Source of the DNA: Collybiopsis luxurians FD-317 M1
Taxonomy: Eukaryota > Basidiomycota > Agaricomycetes > Agaricales > Omphalotaceae
Reading direction: 5' to 3'
Length of the DNA stretch: 64,000 bases
NCBI GenBank assembly: GCA_000827265.1
Contig: KN834749.1
Location: 2,407,500-2,471,499 of the forward strand
The notes beneath the pieces were generated by a model. That model did not search any database, was not told the origin of the DNA, and saw only the letters and a list, made by a program, of their open reading frames with translations. Below are positions 11,282 through 22,623 of the stretch, piece after piece. Every line of letters starts with the position of its first letter. Within the stretch, counting starts at the first letter, position 1. Made by a program: the position numbers and the translations under genes.

Positions 11282-11720
11282 ACAATCAACTGTTATTTTT
11301 ATTTCTTTCTCGGAGCTGGACCCATTTGCTTGCTTAAGTTGACACTTTAAACTACTTTCGCACTTCATAGTATTTTTCTGGCTATGGTGGTGTACTGGAT
11401 ATGTATCGAATGGAATGATTTCTTTAGGTTCATCGATACAGTTGTGTTTTAGTTTCGTATGGCAGTTTCAAGAACTTTGCAAGTCCTTTTGTATCAAATG
11501 CATGTGAACTTTAGCCCCTATTTTCCGGCCGGACCGAATAAGCGATTGAATTAAAATTTGGTCTTCGCCATTCAATTGAACATCGAATCTCCTTCCCTCC
11601 CGCTGCAATCTCATGACCGATTTACCAAGTTCCTGCCACTGAACTCCAAATTTCTCCAGTATATAATTCAGCTGAACATCAAAAGTACAATCTGGTCCTG
11701 TCACCTCTCAAACCCCCACC
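11282..11720. other. Intergenic, promoter region of the sugar transporter
   Basis: These 439 bases lie between two plus-strand genes. They are AT-rich in parts with no coding signal. The only in-frame starts are short and without splice support. I see no clear regulatory motif that I could name with confidence. Confidence 0.4.
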
Positions 11721-13862
11721 ATGCAGTCGCCAACCAAAGAGAAGCATACGGCCTCTTACGACGAAACCGCTGACCTTCGAGATATAACTACCGATCTAAA
11801 AGGAGGTGAAATAAATGAGTTTGCAGTGATTATAGAAGGTGAAGAGAAGACTACTTGGTTCGTTTGGATTTTAGTAGCTTGCGCCTCGATATCTGGTTTG
11901 CTATTTGGTGCGTATTGATTGCATGAAAGTATCCTTTCGTTAACCCGCTGTCTATTCAGGTTATGATACCGGTGTGATATCAGGTGCCCTTGTGACAATC
12001 GGAGAAGACCTCACTCATGGAAGCTTGCTAACGGATGGGCAGAAGGTATATAATATTGCTGCAGTTGGATTTCCTGCAAAATATCTGACGAACGAATGAC
12101 GTTTTCGTAAACAGGAATTCATTACCTCTGCTACAACCCTTGGGGCCCTACTCGGCGGCTTGGTAGCAGGCGTCATATCTGATTGGAGTGGTCGTAAGCT
12201 AGTCCTTGCAAGTGCAGATGTCATCTTCATTGCTGGAGCCGTTGTTCAGGCCGCCTGTCACGATGTTTGGACCATGGTTAGCTTTCTCCCAAACTATTCC
12301 ATCCTAGTAGCTGAGTATTTCTTCGATAGATTGGAGGCAGATTCCTTATCGGCTGGGGAGTTGGGTTAGCCTCGTGTATTGCGCCACTCTATATCCAAGA
12401 ATTGGCCCCTACACGCCTTCGTGGAAGACTGGTTGTACTCAATGTCGTGATGATAACCCTTGGTCAAGTCATAGCATATGGGATTGATGCTGGTTTCGCA
12501 AATGTCGGTGGAGGATGGCGATGGATGGTCGGGCTTAGCTGCATTCCCGCCGGAATTCAGTTTTTCATCCTGTTCCTGCTACCGGAATCTCGTGCGTATT
12601 TTATCACCGGCGAATTTTCTCTTTCTTTGCTCATTTCATGAATGCAGCGCGAATTCTCTTACGGAGAGGACATGTGGACCCTGCAAGGAACATTTTGGCC
12701 AGAATATATTCTACCGCTTCGCCTAGAGACGTGGACCTGAAGGTAGGATGTTCGAAATATGATCAGTATCTTAAACCGACGACTTTGACAGGTTAAAGTA
12801 TTGCAAGCCAGCGTTCAACAGAGCATTGAAATATCCAACAGCACTACGTTCTTTGAACGCATCAAACTTATTCTCTCCAAAGGTGTCAACCGTCGAGCTC
12901 TAAGTGGGTTCACACCTTCTGATTTCCGTGCTGTAATCTTTAATGTCGCTGCCTCTTTTCTAGTTGTTGGCTGTGGAATGCAAGCTTTCCAACAGTTGTG
13001 TGGTTTTAACACGCTCATGTACGTTGCATCAAACAGCCTGCCAAGTCATCCCTAACGAAGACCTACGATAGGTACTATTCGGCAACTTTGTTCCAAGAGA
13101 TTGGATTTAACCAGCCAACTGCAGTCAGCCTTATCGTATCCGGGACCAACTTCATATTCACGCTGGTGGCTCTGAAATGGATCGATCAAGTCGGGCGACG
13201 GAAGATCATGCTCTGGAGTGCACCGGGAATGATAATTGGCTTGACTCTGGCGAGCATTGCGTTTCATTGTATGTTCTGCCAATAATTATTTGATATTCGT
13301 TAATATTCAATCGGGACAGATATGACCACAAAAACCGGTGGATTACTTGTCGAAAACACTGTCTATCCGAGCTCGTGGGCCGACGTTGTTTTGTTCAGTA
13401 TGATTTTCTTCGTTGCCTCTTACGCCACGGGTATTGGGAACGTTCCGTGGCAGCAAGGCGAATTCTTTTCTCTCGAAGTTCGTGGGCTGGGGACAAGTTT
13501 ATGTACGGCAACTAATTGGGCAGCAAACCTGCTTATAAACTCCACCTACCTCTCTCTCATGGCCAAGATCACGCCCGCCGGTCAGTCTAGGTTTAGATTT
13601 TCATGAGCCTTTGGAGACTGATATTCCCCATTACATAGGAGCGTTTGGCTTTTACGCGGGTTTGTGTCTGTTGGGGTGGATTTTTGTCATATTCTACTAC
13701 CCTGAAACCGCCGGTCTTAGTCTTGAGGAAGTTATGCTGATTTTCCGCTCTGGATTTGGTATCAAGGAGAGTCGACGTCTGAGGGCAGAGAAACAGCAGA
13801 TCAAAGCGCGCGCGAAGGAAAGGGCAGAGGCTGGAGAGAACGAGAAGAATGAAACAGCATGA
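11721..13862 (+). CDS. Major facilitator superfamily sugar/myo-inositol transporter
   Basis: Nine exons: 11721-11907, 11960-12045, 12115-12276, 12330-12591, 12648-12743, 12792-13018, 13072-13268, 13320-13580 and 13639-13862. Motifs of the MFS sugar-porter family are in order: [13 protein letters not shown] at TM1, a DWSGRK loop after TM2, [13 protein letters not shown] at TM4, [15 protein letters not shown] after it, LPESPRILLRRG ending the first half, and VGRRKIM plus [13 protein letters not shown] in the second half. Twelve membrane helices are expected, at the plasma membrane. The GVISGAL sequence and the PES-P motif fit the proton-coupled inositol/hexose branch. The substrate cannot be fixed from sequence. 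The N terminus (about 50 residues) is polar and cytosolic, and the C-terminal tail is basic and coiled. No sugar-metabolism gene is adjacent. Confidence 0.92.
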
Positions 13863-14252
13863 ATTTGTAATTGGAAGCTTCCGGGGACCATAACGAACTG
13901 TCAGATGGACGTCTAGTTCACCCTTAATGATAATGTCGCACCTAGTAAAAGCGCCAATGAATATTTTCTATGAAGGAATGACCAAATGTGCTTGCGCTTC
14001 GGGGATGTGACGAATATTAGGACCTTGATTTTCCGACAAAATTGACGCGTCTCGAGAGCCACTTGTAGGTGCCACAGGTGTACACGGCCGGACATACTCA
14101 TACCTGATACAGTTGGTGCTATCTATCAGCTACGTATCTCTAGTCAATCTCACTTTGTTTCCGCACAATGGGTTGGAAGCTTGTCCACAACCAACGTAAC
14201 CACGGCCTCTCTAAAATATCATCAGCTAATCACTTTCTTTCTTACTACTAAT

Positions 14253-14990
14253 ATGGCCCCGGGACGTGCCGCTCGCCGTAAACCAGGGCATTCTGGCAGC
14301 TACGGCGGTTCGCGAAGGTTTGCTGGTAAACCGAGGAAAGGGGAAGCTGCTGCTGATGCACGCGCACGCCGTGAACGCCAATTGCGAAGCGAAATGAATC
14401 CTGACGACTGCCAAGACCAGACTGGGGGCTCCGAATTCACTGTTCACGAGCCCCGTTCCCTTTTATTGCAAAACAACTTGCCCGAATAGCGAACGAACGC
14501 TAACGTTTCGTCACCAAAAGAGACCGTACAACCTGTCCAGTTTACAGTCGTCCAGAGCCAGCCACAGGTTGTCCCTACTCAAGCCTCTTCCCAAGGCTCT
14601 TCCCAGGCTACGTTCACAACACAAAATCCATCTGCCTCCATTAGCAATGTGAAAGCACGTCGGAGCAAACGGTGCGCAACGTGTGTCTACTTCGATTGCA
14701 GTCGACGTATGGATTGTCCGGGAAGTGGAGGAAGATCTGCGGGCATGATGTCACTCAGACGCCTACGGGTAGAGTACGTATTTCAGGGGCGCAGTTGGCA
14801 AAGAGACGAAAAAAATAGGATCAGATTTGATTTAGGAGAGGCTTGGATCATCGATTGTACAGTAATGTTGCATATAATCTTAAAATTTTATATACTCTTC
14901 TACGCAAAATCGCTGCTGAGTGGTATTAGGATACTTGAAGACAAAAATAACCTGAGGAAGCATAGTTGTTCAATCTTTAGCCTTTTTTGA
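14253..14990 (+). pseudogene. Small cysteine-cluster reading frame, interrupted by an in-frame TAG or carrying an unrecognised intron
   Basis: From the ATG at 14253 the frame encodes a basic, Arg/Gly-rich protein (MAPGRAARRKPGHSG) that meets TAG at 14487-14489. The same frame then stays open to 14990. After Gln/Ser/Thr-rich sequence it codes the cluster CATCVYFDCSRRMDC (C-x2-C-x4-C-x5-C) followed by PGSGGR. Such short Cys tails with a CPGxGGR end recur, to my knowledge, in repetitive or transposon-related Agaricomycete proteins. Two readings are possible. One is a decayed copy with a nonsense codon. The other is a live gene in which an intron removes the TAG: a GTTCAC or GTTCCC donor near 14442-14456, a GCTAAC branch-like site, and an acceptor ending AAAAG at 14520 keep the frame. 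I cannot decide, and I list it as a pseudogene for caution. Confidence 0.4.
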
Positions 14991-15794
14991 AATACTTGAA
15001 CTTGAACTTGGACGGAAGGGAATGAAACCGACGAAAGAGGTGACGAAAGAGGTTCCATTGTAGAATCAGAAAATTCAGAGGATAGAGGAAGTGATAGTGG
15101 TCCCAAAGGCGTATCATCTAAGCTCGCATCGAGGCCAGGCAGGCTTGGTCGAGAAGGTGACTGCGGGACGCAATTTCGAAACAGAATCGGCTTCAACGGA
15201 ATTTGCTGCCGAGATGAGTTGGAGGTCCGGGTACCAGCAAGGAAGGCGCCGGGAACCCTTGAGCAGGCTTTCCGAGAAAGGAAGATAACCGACACTCGAG
15301 AGTGTTTCAGCGGAGACAGTTCTTGACTCTTGAGTCGAGAGCATCACCTCAGCGCCAGTTCGGGAGGTTTCCTGTAGGTAATTAGGCGGAAGAAGCACTA
15401 CGGTTGGGTTAGTGAGCCGCATTATTGCCTGGAGTTCAAGACAGCGCAGATTCTCCTCCAACAGAATCGGTCTGCGCACTGGGAAAGTCACTTGGAACAA
15501 AGAAAGTTCGATATTTACCGCTTTGACCGACTTTACGTCCAATATATGTCCAAATTATATAAGTTACACCAGGATACACTCCATGTATCGATATCCTATA
15601 GTGTGTGTCTGCAGTACGTGAAGCTTGTATGAAAGATTGTCAGGAAATATTTGTAAAGTAATGAATATGAAGACACCCCAATACAGCCGGATATACTTAT
15701 ACAACTGTTGCTAGTAGGCTACATAAATTGTTGAAACCTGATGAAAAATGTGTGAATTGAATGACGAAAACGTATATATATATATATCTTGATA
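14991..15794. other. Intergenic 804 bases, no supported gene
   Basis: Minus-strand frames of 131 and 142 codons overlap here (14900-15542). They lack domains, have unremarkable composition and no convincing start or splice sites, so I do not call them. A short TATATA run lies at about 15771-15786, beside the 3' end of SSK2. The region could be the eroded remainder of whatever element brought in the Cys-cluster frame to its left. Confidence 0.4.
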
Positions 15795-18700
15795 TCATGG
15801 TTCAGAAGACGTTTCGTCCGGGGTAGAAGCCAGCTCGGAGGTTGGCGATGCTCGAGTGATGTTTTCCACCTCCTTCTCCTGAATGATGATGGCCTGACGG
15901 GCGACAGTGGCGTTTGCAAAGTTCTCATCTGGAGGAATCTCGGCAGGAGGATCGTTAGCAATCTCGTCTTCTTCGTAACTTGCCAGCGCTTCTTGGAACT
16001 CGATCATCCAAGGGTGACCAAGGAGTTCTTCTGCGCTCGGTCTTCGCATTGCATCAATAGTCAAACAGTCTTTGATGAACGCAATGCCCAAATCACTGAG
16101 CTGGTCAGGTTCAGGGAGTGGAGGATGTTGGGTTGCAACTCCGATATGGAACATAATCGCCCTGAGAAGAATGAATTAGGTGTCAGTGCACTTGAATGAA
16201 TACTTACCATTCATTATCGAGATTGCTCCAAGGTTTTCTTCCTGTAGCACATTCCAGTACAACACATCCTAGCGACCATATATCCATTGCCCCATGTCTA
16301 CCTCGCTTGTCGTTCTTGATGATCTCGGGAGACATGTACATCGGTGTCCCAGTAAGGCTATTGTTCATACCACCGGCACCTCCACCGTCTGGATCAGGTG
16401 CACGCCGAGAACGAGCTGCCATTGAACGTTGATTCTTTGCGAGGATCTTGGCCGCGCCGAAATCTACGAATTTGATCACACCTAGATGGTCGAGGAGGAT
16501 ATCTATAGATTGCGGATCAACGCTTTGTTTGGGCTAGTAAACGCCAGACTTACTGTCAGGTTTGATATCTCGATGCACTATGCCTTTTGAATGAAGATAG
16601 GCGAGTCCTTCCAACATCTGCATCGTATACACCTGGATGATCCGCTCATCCTCGATCCTTCCATGAGCTAAAGACGCTGCAAGACTACCACCTTGGCAAT
16701 ATTCTTCAAAAATGTAGACCTTGTCCCGATGGACCTCGATTCCATAATACTCCACGACATTTGGATGATGAAGCATTTCCATGACACTTAGCTCGTCCTT
16801 AATCTGCGCATAGAGGTTGGTGATGCCAGAAAGTTCCTGGAACTTGATTTCCTTCACCGCCATAAGCCCTCCAGTGTCGAGGTTTACTGCCAGATACACC
16901 GAGCCAAAAGCGCCCGATCCAATGAACCGGCCTTGCTGCCAACGTATCGAGATATTGAATGTGGAGGAAGCCAGGAAAACAAGCGACCTGTCTTCGGGTT
17001 TTTCTGTGTCCAGAACACGCCCGATTATGCGAAATTGGTTGCCGACAGCAGCACGTTCTCCTTCGACCTCTTGAAGTGCCTGTGAAATACGAGTCCAAAA
17101 GTTCCTTGCTTGACTGTCGGGTAGCGCTAGCCCATCGTCCGGACAGTTGCCGTTCTCCTCGTCGAGGAGAGCTACCGTCCTCGGGAGTCGCTCTTTTTCC
17201 TGCTTTTCCTTCTCGCGCAAAGCCTCTAAGGACGATCGAGCGCCTAGGATATCAAAGTGGCCCATCAGCAAGGTGATGCAATTGCCAACCTTCTGCCGAA
17301 GCATTTGGAACTGTTCGTCGGGAAGATGTAGAATGTTTCGCTTCGTTCGCTGGAAAGTAAATTCGAGGGCGTTGACGGCCCATTTGAAGGTTTTCCTGTC
17401 CCCGGGAGGGCAGTCATCGCATATAAACGAAACCCATGAGATAGCGAGTTTAATCAGCATTCGATTGAATCGCAGTAATGAGGGTCGATCCATAAACTTC
17501 TGCGCATGCTGGCCATGTTCTGAGGCAAACTGGTACCAATTCTCCATGAGCTCCTGGCACCCCGACGACATCCGCATGGAGCTATGGACATGATGGACAG
17601 AATCTACGATAGACTCGGCCAGACGCATTGTGGCTCGCGCGATCTTGCGCAGCTCCCGATTCACCGAAGGGAGATGAGCTTGCTGATCCGTGAGACATGT
17701 GAGAGGGAGAATTTCGCTACTCTCGTCCAAGGGGATGAATGATTCCGTAAAGAGATGTTTCGCGACTGCAAGCCGACCTTGGGGACCATCTGCTATGAGT
17801 CGTACCCGATCATCCTTCATTTCGAGGTTGATTTTGGGAAGCTCCAAGAGCATTACACGTCCGCGCCACGTAAACTGATGTCGCGGGGATAGAACAAGGA
17901 GGTACTGCGAGTCTTCGTAGTCTGGCTCCGGCTCTATCATATGCGTACCATCTTCATCAGTGATCTCATAGACTTGGAACGCTTCAGTGAATATACGCGG
18001 TATCTCGTTGGAGCGATCAAAGAGGGAGCTTGAGGCAACAATGTATGTGCCGTCCTCTTCATACGTCGATGTGTATACGAGGAAATGATCGGTAGCCACC
18101 AAACATTCAATGAAGTGGTCAAGCTGTTCAAAACCCTCTAGGCTGTATTCAGCAGAGTTGCTGAATCGATGAGTTAGAACCCTAGAGATGCCGCATTAAT
18201 AGAGAGAAGCACGGCGCAAAGCACTAATGCCCACCTGGCAAACCGCTGAAGTTTCCGGTAGCGTAGACGCACGCTATCTAGGATTTTGCTATACCATTTG
18301 GCTTTTTGCTCGTCTGTCATTGTCCGTATCGCCGGATCAGCCAAATGCTCTTCGAAAGGAGATTTGGACGTCAGGCTCAAATTTTCTCTGACTGGATGTT
18401 TTCCATTGACCCGATGGCGAGAATGGGGTCCTGAAATCGCGGCGGCAGCAGCAAAACCATCAGAAGCTGGCACACGAACTTGAGTGTCGAAATAGTTGAT
18501 GACTCGAACCATGAGTCGATTGGTAAGAGAGCTAAGAAGAATGAGAATTTGACGCATTTACAGAGAGAAAGGAAGGATATTACCAGATCTGCTCGGCAAC
18601 TAAACAAGATCCGCCAGAGACGGTCAAACTGACATCGTTCATAGTCGTCCACTGCGCTTCCAACACATCCGTCTCTTTAAAATACACCCCTTTTGCGCCT

Positions 18701-20193
18701 CCTTTTAGTTTCCAGTGAATGAGGCGAAAGAACATGCTCATAGAATCGAGAATGCTGGCATCGTAATCCTCGCTAATACATGGAGGCAGATTCCATTTTC
18801 CCCCAGGATCTGGAGCTAGGAACGCCTCATACTGCCGTTTCAGGGTGCATGCGAGACCAATTCCCAGCTTCAGGTCATCTATCATCTGGTCAAGAATGAG
18901 CATATCGGGCTCCTTGATTTTCTGAACATAAGCAAGACGGAGATGGAGACAAGCCTGTGCGAGTTTGGTGGGGAAAGATATCAGGGGAAGAAGCTCTTTC
19001 TCGAAGGTGGGGAGGTTCATCTCGTCGAAAAGGCCGGCAAGGTTGACCTGAGCATCTCGAGCGGCAGCCACAGACGCGTGTACGGTGACTAGGGATCCTT
19101 TCTCAAACATCCGCTGCATCGACTCTTCCTTCAACATGCGCTCTACGAAGCTGGAGCCATCGGCAATCTCGGGTTCCCCGTGGACGTTATATCGCTGGTT
19201 GGCATGTATTGGTATCTCACCCGAAGTATTGGGCTGATTAACGTCCAAAGCCTCGCTTCCTGTCCATCGTCTAAGAACTGCGGCCTGATGTCGTAAAGTA
19301 TTGACGACGGTTGCCCAGGTGTTCAGGGTATCACACCGAGCTTGAAAGACTAGTTCGGTAGCTTCAGGCTTGTCTAGATAAAAAGCTTTCAAATTGGGAT
19401 ATAATGAGTGCACGATATCCAAGCGTCGCAACACAGCTTCAATCTGGCTCAGAGCCTGCGATACATTTCCATTCTCCAGACGGAAAGTATTTACCTCTTT
19501 GATGACGGCGTCGACTAGGTGTATTCTTCGTTCTTCCAATACTTGTCGCTCCTCCTGGACTGTGCGACAATGAATCTTGGCGCGTATTCCAAGCCATGTA
19601 TTCAGATGTGGGTTTTGTTCATCAACAGAAGCCTCTAAAGCGAATGCAATTCGAGACTTTTCGGACCGCAAAACGTCTCCCCCAAGTACGGAGGCAAAGT
19701 AAATCTGCCAATTGAGCCGATCTTTCTCCTTCTGGGATTGAGGCTCGATTGGCTCGGATTCGAGCAGTAGGGATACCCGTTCCATTCCATCTGCGCCTGA
19801 GACAAAAGTTGTTCGTGATAGGTCATCCTCGTCGCTATCTCCTGCATCTACCAACTGGCCGAGACCTTTATGGAAGTAATGACTATCAGGGTCATTCCGC
19901 GGGTCATCCGATTCGTCGCCCAAGTTGGACGACCGGTATGTTTTGACAAACTGCGAGTAAACGTCTGTGACCGTAGAAGTAGAGTGAGACCCGTGGAAAG
20001 AGTTGGATTTCGAGAAACTGGAAGTGGAAGTGGATGAATAACGTTTTGGACGCGACTTCATCCTGGAACTTGTTGAGGATGAGGGGGAAACATGGGAAGG
20101 ACGAGACTGAGAGAGTGAGACTGGCCATTCGGCGTCATGATCATCGTTATCCTGTTCTGGATGTGTATATAGCGTCGGTGTATGCCTTCTCAT
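15795..20193 (-). CDS. SSK2: MAP kinase kinase kinase of the HOG stress pathway (Ssk2/Wis4 type)
   Basis: Five exons on the minus strand: 20193-18584, 18531-18235, 18181-16554, 16502-16208 and 16161-15795, about 1,400 residues. The first ~100 residues are Ser-rich. Then comes the long conserved regulatory region of Ssk2/Ssk22/Wis4 (for example NWQIYFASVLGGDVLRSEK). The kinase domain starts at WQQGRFIGSGAFGSVYLAVN (glycine loop), with AVKEIKF (catalytic Lys), HRDIKPDN crossing the exon 3/4 junction, FVDFGAAKI (DFG), and MYMSPEII in the activation segment. It should relay osmotic and oxidative stress from the Ssk1 response regulator to Pbs2 and Hog1. The C-terminal ~70 residues are acidic and Pro-rich. 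The start is the first ATG of the long open frame. The divergent RBG1 gene starts only 116 bases away. Confidence 0.94.
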
Positions 20194-20309
20194 GACGCAG
20201 GATGAGGGGAGAGGAGGAGTAATGTAATAAGCGCCCGTACACGAGCCATGACGTTTGGTTTTGGGTCCAAATTTACATTAATCTAATCAGCATCTTCAAT
20301 ACAACCACC
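20194..20309. promoter_or_regulatory. 116-base shared divergent promoter of SSK2 and RBG1
   Basis: The start codons of SSK2 (minus, 20193) and RBG1 (plus, 20310) are separated by only 116 bases. Both promoters and both 5' leaders must therefore fit here or overlap the coding starts. A TGACGTTT motif at about 20249 resembles half of a CRE/ATF site, which would suit a stress-pathway gene. That is suggestive only. Confidence 0.4.
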
Positions 20310-22411
20310 ATGGGTGTCGTCGAAAAAGTTTGAAAAATTTATTTAATCTGTCTATCTACCCGATGCTCAAGGTATGATCATCTAGATCAAAGAGATTGAG
20401 GAGGAGATGGCCAGGACTCAAAAGAACAAGGTTGGAATTTTTTTCGATTGACCGCGTTCAGTTCCGTTCTATATCGACGAAATCCGTTCAAGTATAGGCC
20501 ACAGAGTATCATTTGGGTCTTTTGAAAGCCAAATTAGCTCGCTATCGCCAACAGCTACTGGAACCTACGACCAAATCAGGACCCGCTGGTACCGGTGCGT
20601 TGGCTATACAACTTACGACCCACACATGCTGATGTTATTGCAGGATTCGATGTCCAGAAAAGGCAAGTATTTATCCGGAAGACTTTTATATTTTATTGAG
20701 AGGACTTGTTGCAGCGGTGATGCTAGAGTAGCTCTAATCGGGTTTCCAGTGCGTTGCAAATTCCTCGATGTCTGAAACTCTCTGATCTCGCGACAATCTC
20801 AGTCTGTTGGGAAGGTATACTTACAAATCTCGGCGCGTCGCATCTTCTGAATCAGTGTACAGTCCACTCTACTGAGCAAACTGACCCACACACAATCTGA
20901 AGCCGCAGCATACGAATTCACAACTCTAACTGTGAGCCACGTCCAGAGATTCTCATGAAAATTTTGATTTGAATCTGACAGGCCATTCCGGGAGTGTTGG
21001 AGTACAAAGGAGCAAGAATACAGCTACTGGATTTGCCTGGTATCGTAGAAGGTGCCAGCCAGGGTGTGTGTCGATCTAAATCTTTCTTCGTATGCCTTGA
21101 CTTTTCCACCTTGCAGGTCGCGGAAGAGGTAGACAAGTAGTTTCCAGTGAGTCGCTAACACATGCAATGATCGCAGCCATGTTTATAGGTTGCTATTCAC
21201 GCAAGCCGCCAAGACAGCCGACGTGATTTTGATCATGCTGGATGCTACTAAATCGGACGAACAGAGACGATTGCTTGAATATGAACTGGACGCTGTAGGA
21301 ATTAGGTTGAATAAGAGTAAACCCGATGTTGTGTTCAAGAAAAGGACCACTGGTGGAGTGAGTTGATAATCATTGAGCATCTCTATGGTACTCAGCTCGC
21401 ACTTTTGTTTCAGATAACGGTACGGAAAAGTCTTGCGGCCTTGAAAATGTCTTTGGTATCATCGAGCTTCAGTTCAATACAACCGTCAAGTTAACCAAGA
21501 CCGATGAAAAAACGATAAGGACTATTCTTGCTGGATGTCAGTACGGCAGCGTCTACGTGATTCCGATCCTTTCTCATTTTCTCGCAGATAAACTTCACAA
21601 TTGCGATGTCATGATACGAGAAGATGTAAGTATTTGGATCTTCTCTACTCTAAAATTCTACTTACAATCTTGGTTTGCCAGATTACAACAGACGAGTTTA
21701 TCGACGTCCTGATCGGTTGATTTTTTCTTGATCTGACTTAATCGCGGACTAATGACCTCCGCTTTTAGGAAACCGAAAATACATTCCTTGTGTCTGTTCG
21801 TGTCCTACTTACGTTGACGTCGTGGGTTCAGCCTGATTGTGTTCTGCTCCATATATTGAAGATGTTTACAACAAAATCGACTCCATCAGTTTAGAGCAGG
21901 TCGACAAGATCGCTCGGTCTCCGCAAAGTCTAGTGATAAGTTGCGAAATGGGTCTCAAGTGAGTAGTTCTGACGTATCAAAAGGGTACTTATGTTGTTCT
22001 GCCGTACCAGCCTGGACTATCTGGTTGAACGAATCTGGGAGGAACTTCGAATGGTGAAAATATACACCAAAAAGAGAGGTGCTCATCCGGATCTTGATGA
22101 TCCTGTCTGTCTTCGAAAGGGATCGACTATCGAGGTTGGTGTTTTCTCTGCAAAGATGTATCAGCTTGTCCGTAATACTGGCTGAACTTCACGCTATCTA
22201 GACTGTTTGTAATTCCATTCATAGGTCTCTAGCGCCCAACTTTAGATATGCACTCGTCTGGGGTAGATCTAGCAAATTTTCACCACACGCACAGAAAGTT
22301 AGTCTTGCGCATGTTGTTCAAGATGAAGATGTCGTTTCAAGTGAGTCCTAATATTTCGATTCGGTCAGAGCTGTGGTTGACGACTTGTTTTACACAGTAT
22401 TTACGAAATGA
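20310..22411 (+). CDS. RBG1: Developmentally regulated GTP-binding protein DRG1/Rbg1
   Basis: Nineteen exons: 20310-20327, 20386-20430, 20498-20594, 20644-20662, 20715-20748, 20803-20814, 20863-20931, 20982-21063, 21117-21146, 21206-21357, 21414-21419, 21473-21536, 21588-21625, 21682-21715, 21769-21795, 21862-21958, 22011-22134, 22202-22340 and 22398-22411. They sum to 1,101 bases, giving 366 residues and a stop, the normal DRG1 size. The Obg/DRG landmarks are present: [21 protein letters not shown] start, GFPSVGKS (G1), YEFTTLTAIPG (G2 area), [10 protein letters not shown] (G3), VYNKID (G4), SCEMGLNLDY (G5), and a C-terminal TGS-like domain ending DEDVVSIFTK. With its DFRP partner Tma46/Dfrp1 it binds translating ribosomes and relieves stalling. 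The exon structure is extreme (exons of 6, 12, 14, 18 and 19 bases), yet the frame is perfect throughout. Intron 20663-20714 has a GC donor. Confidence 0.95.
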
Positions 22412-22623
22412 TTTTTCCGCGCAGTAGGATTTGAGACGTATATTTGTTTCGTAGATAGTTGTGTATAGTACCTCTAAAATGGATTGCTGGCGCTCGCGAG
22501 GCGAAAGTTTGTGACGTCGCGCGTGCGTGACGGAGTAACGGAATTGGAAGGTTGTGTCAATTTTCGGCTCCTTGCCTTCAACACCTTTATCTCTATCCGA
22601 AACGACTCATTACTACCCTCAAC

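Noticed and set aside
14900..15542. Minus-strand frames of 131 and 142 codons
   Set aside because: No domain, no convincing start or splice sites, and they overlap in conflicting frames; not called.
21400..21800. Apparent frame breaks in RBG1 suggesting decay
   Set aside because: Micro-exons and less usual donors (GTCAGT at 21537, GTTCGT at 21796) restore the complete DRG1 sequence with an exact codon count.
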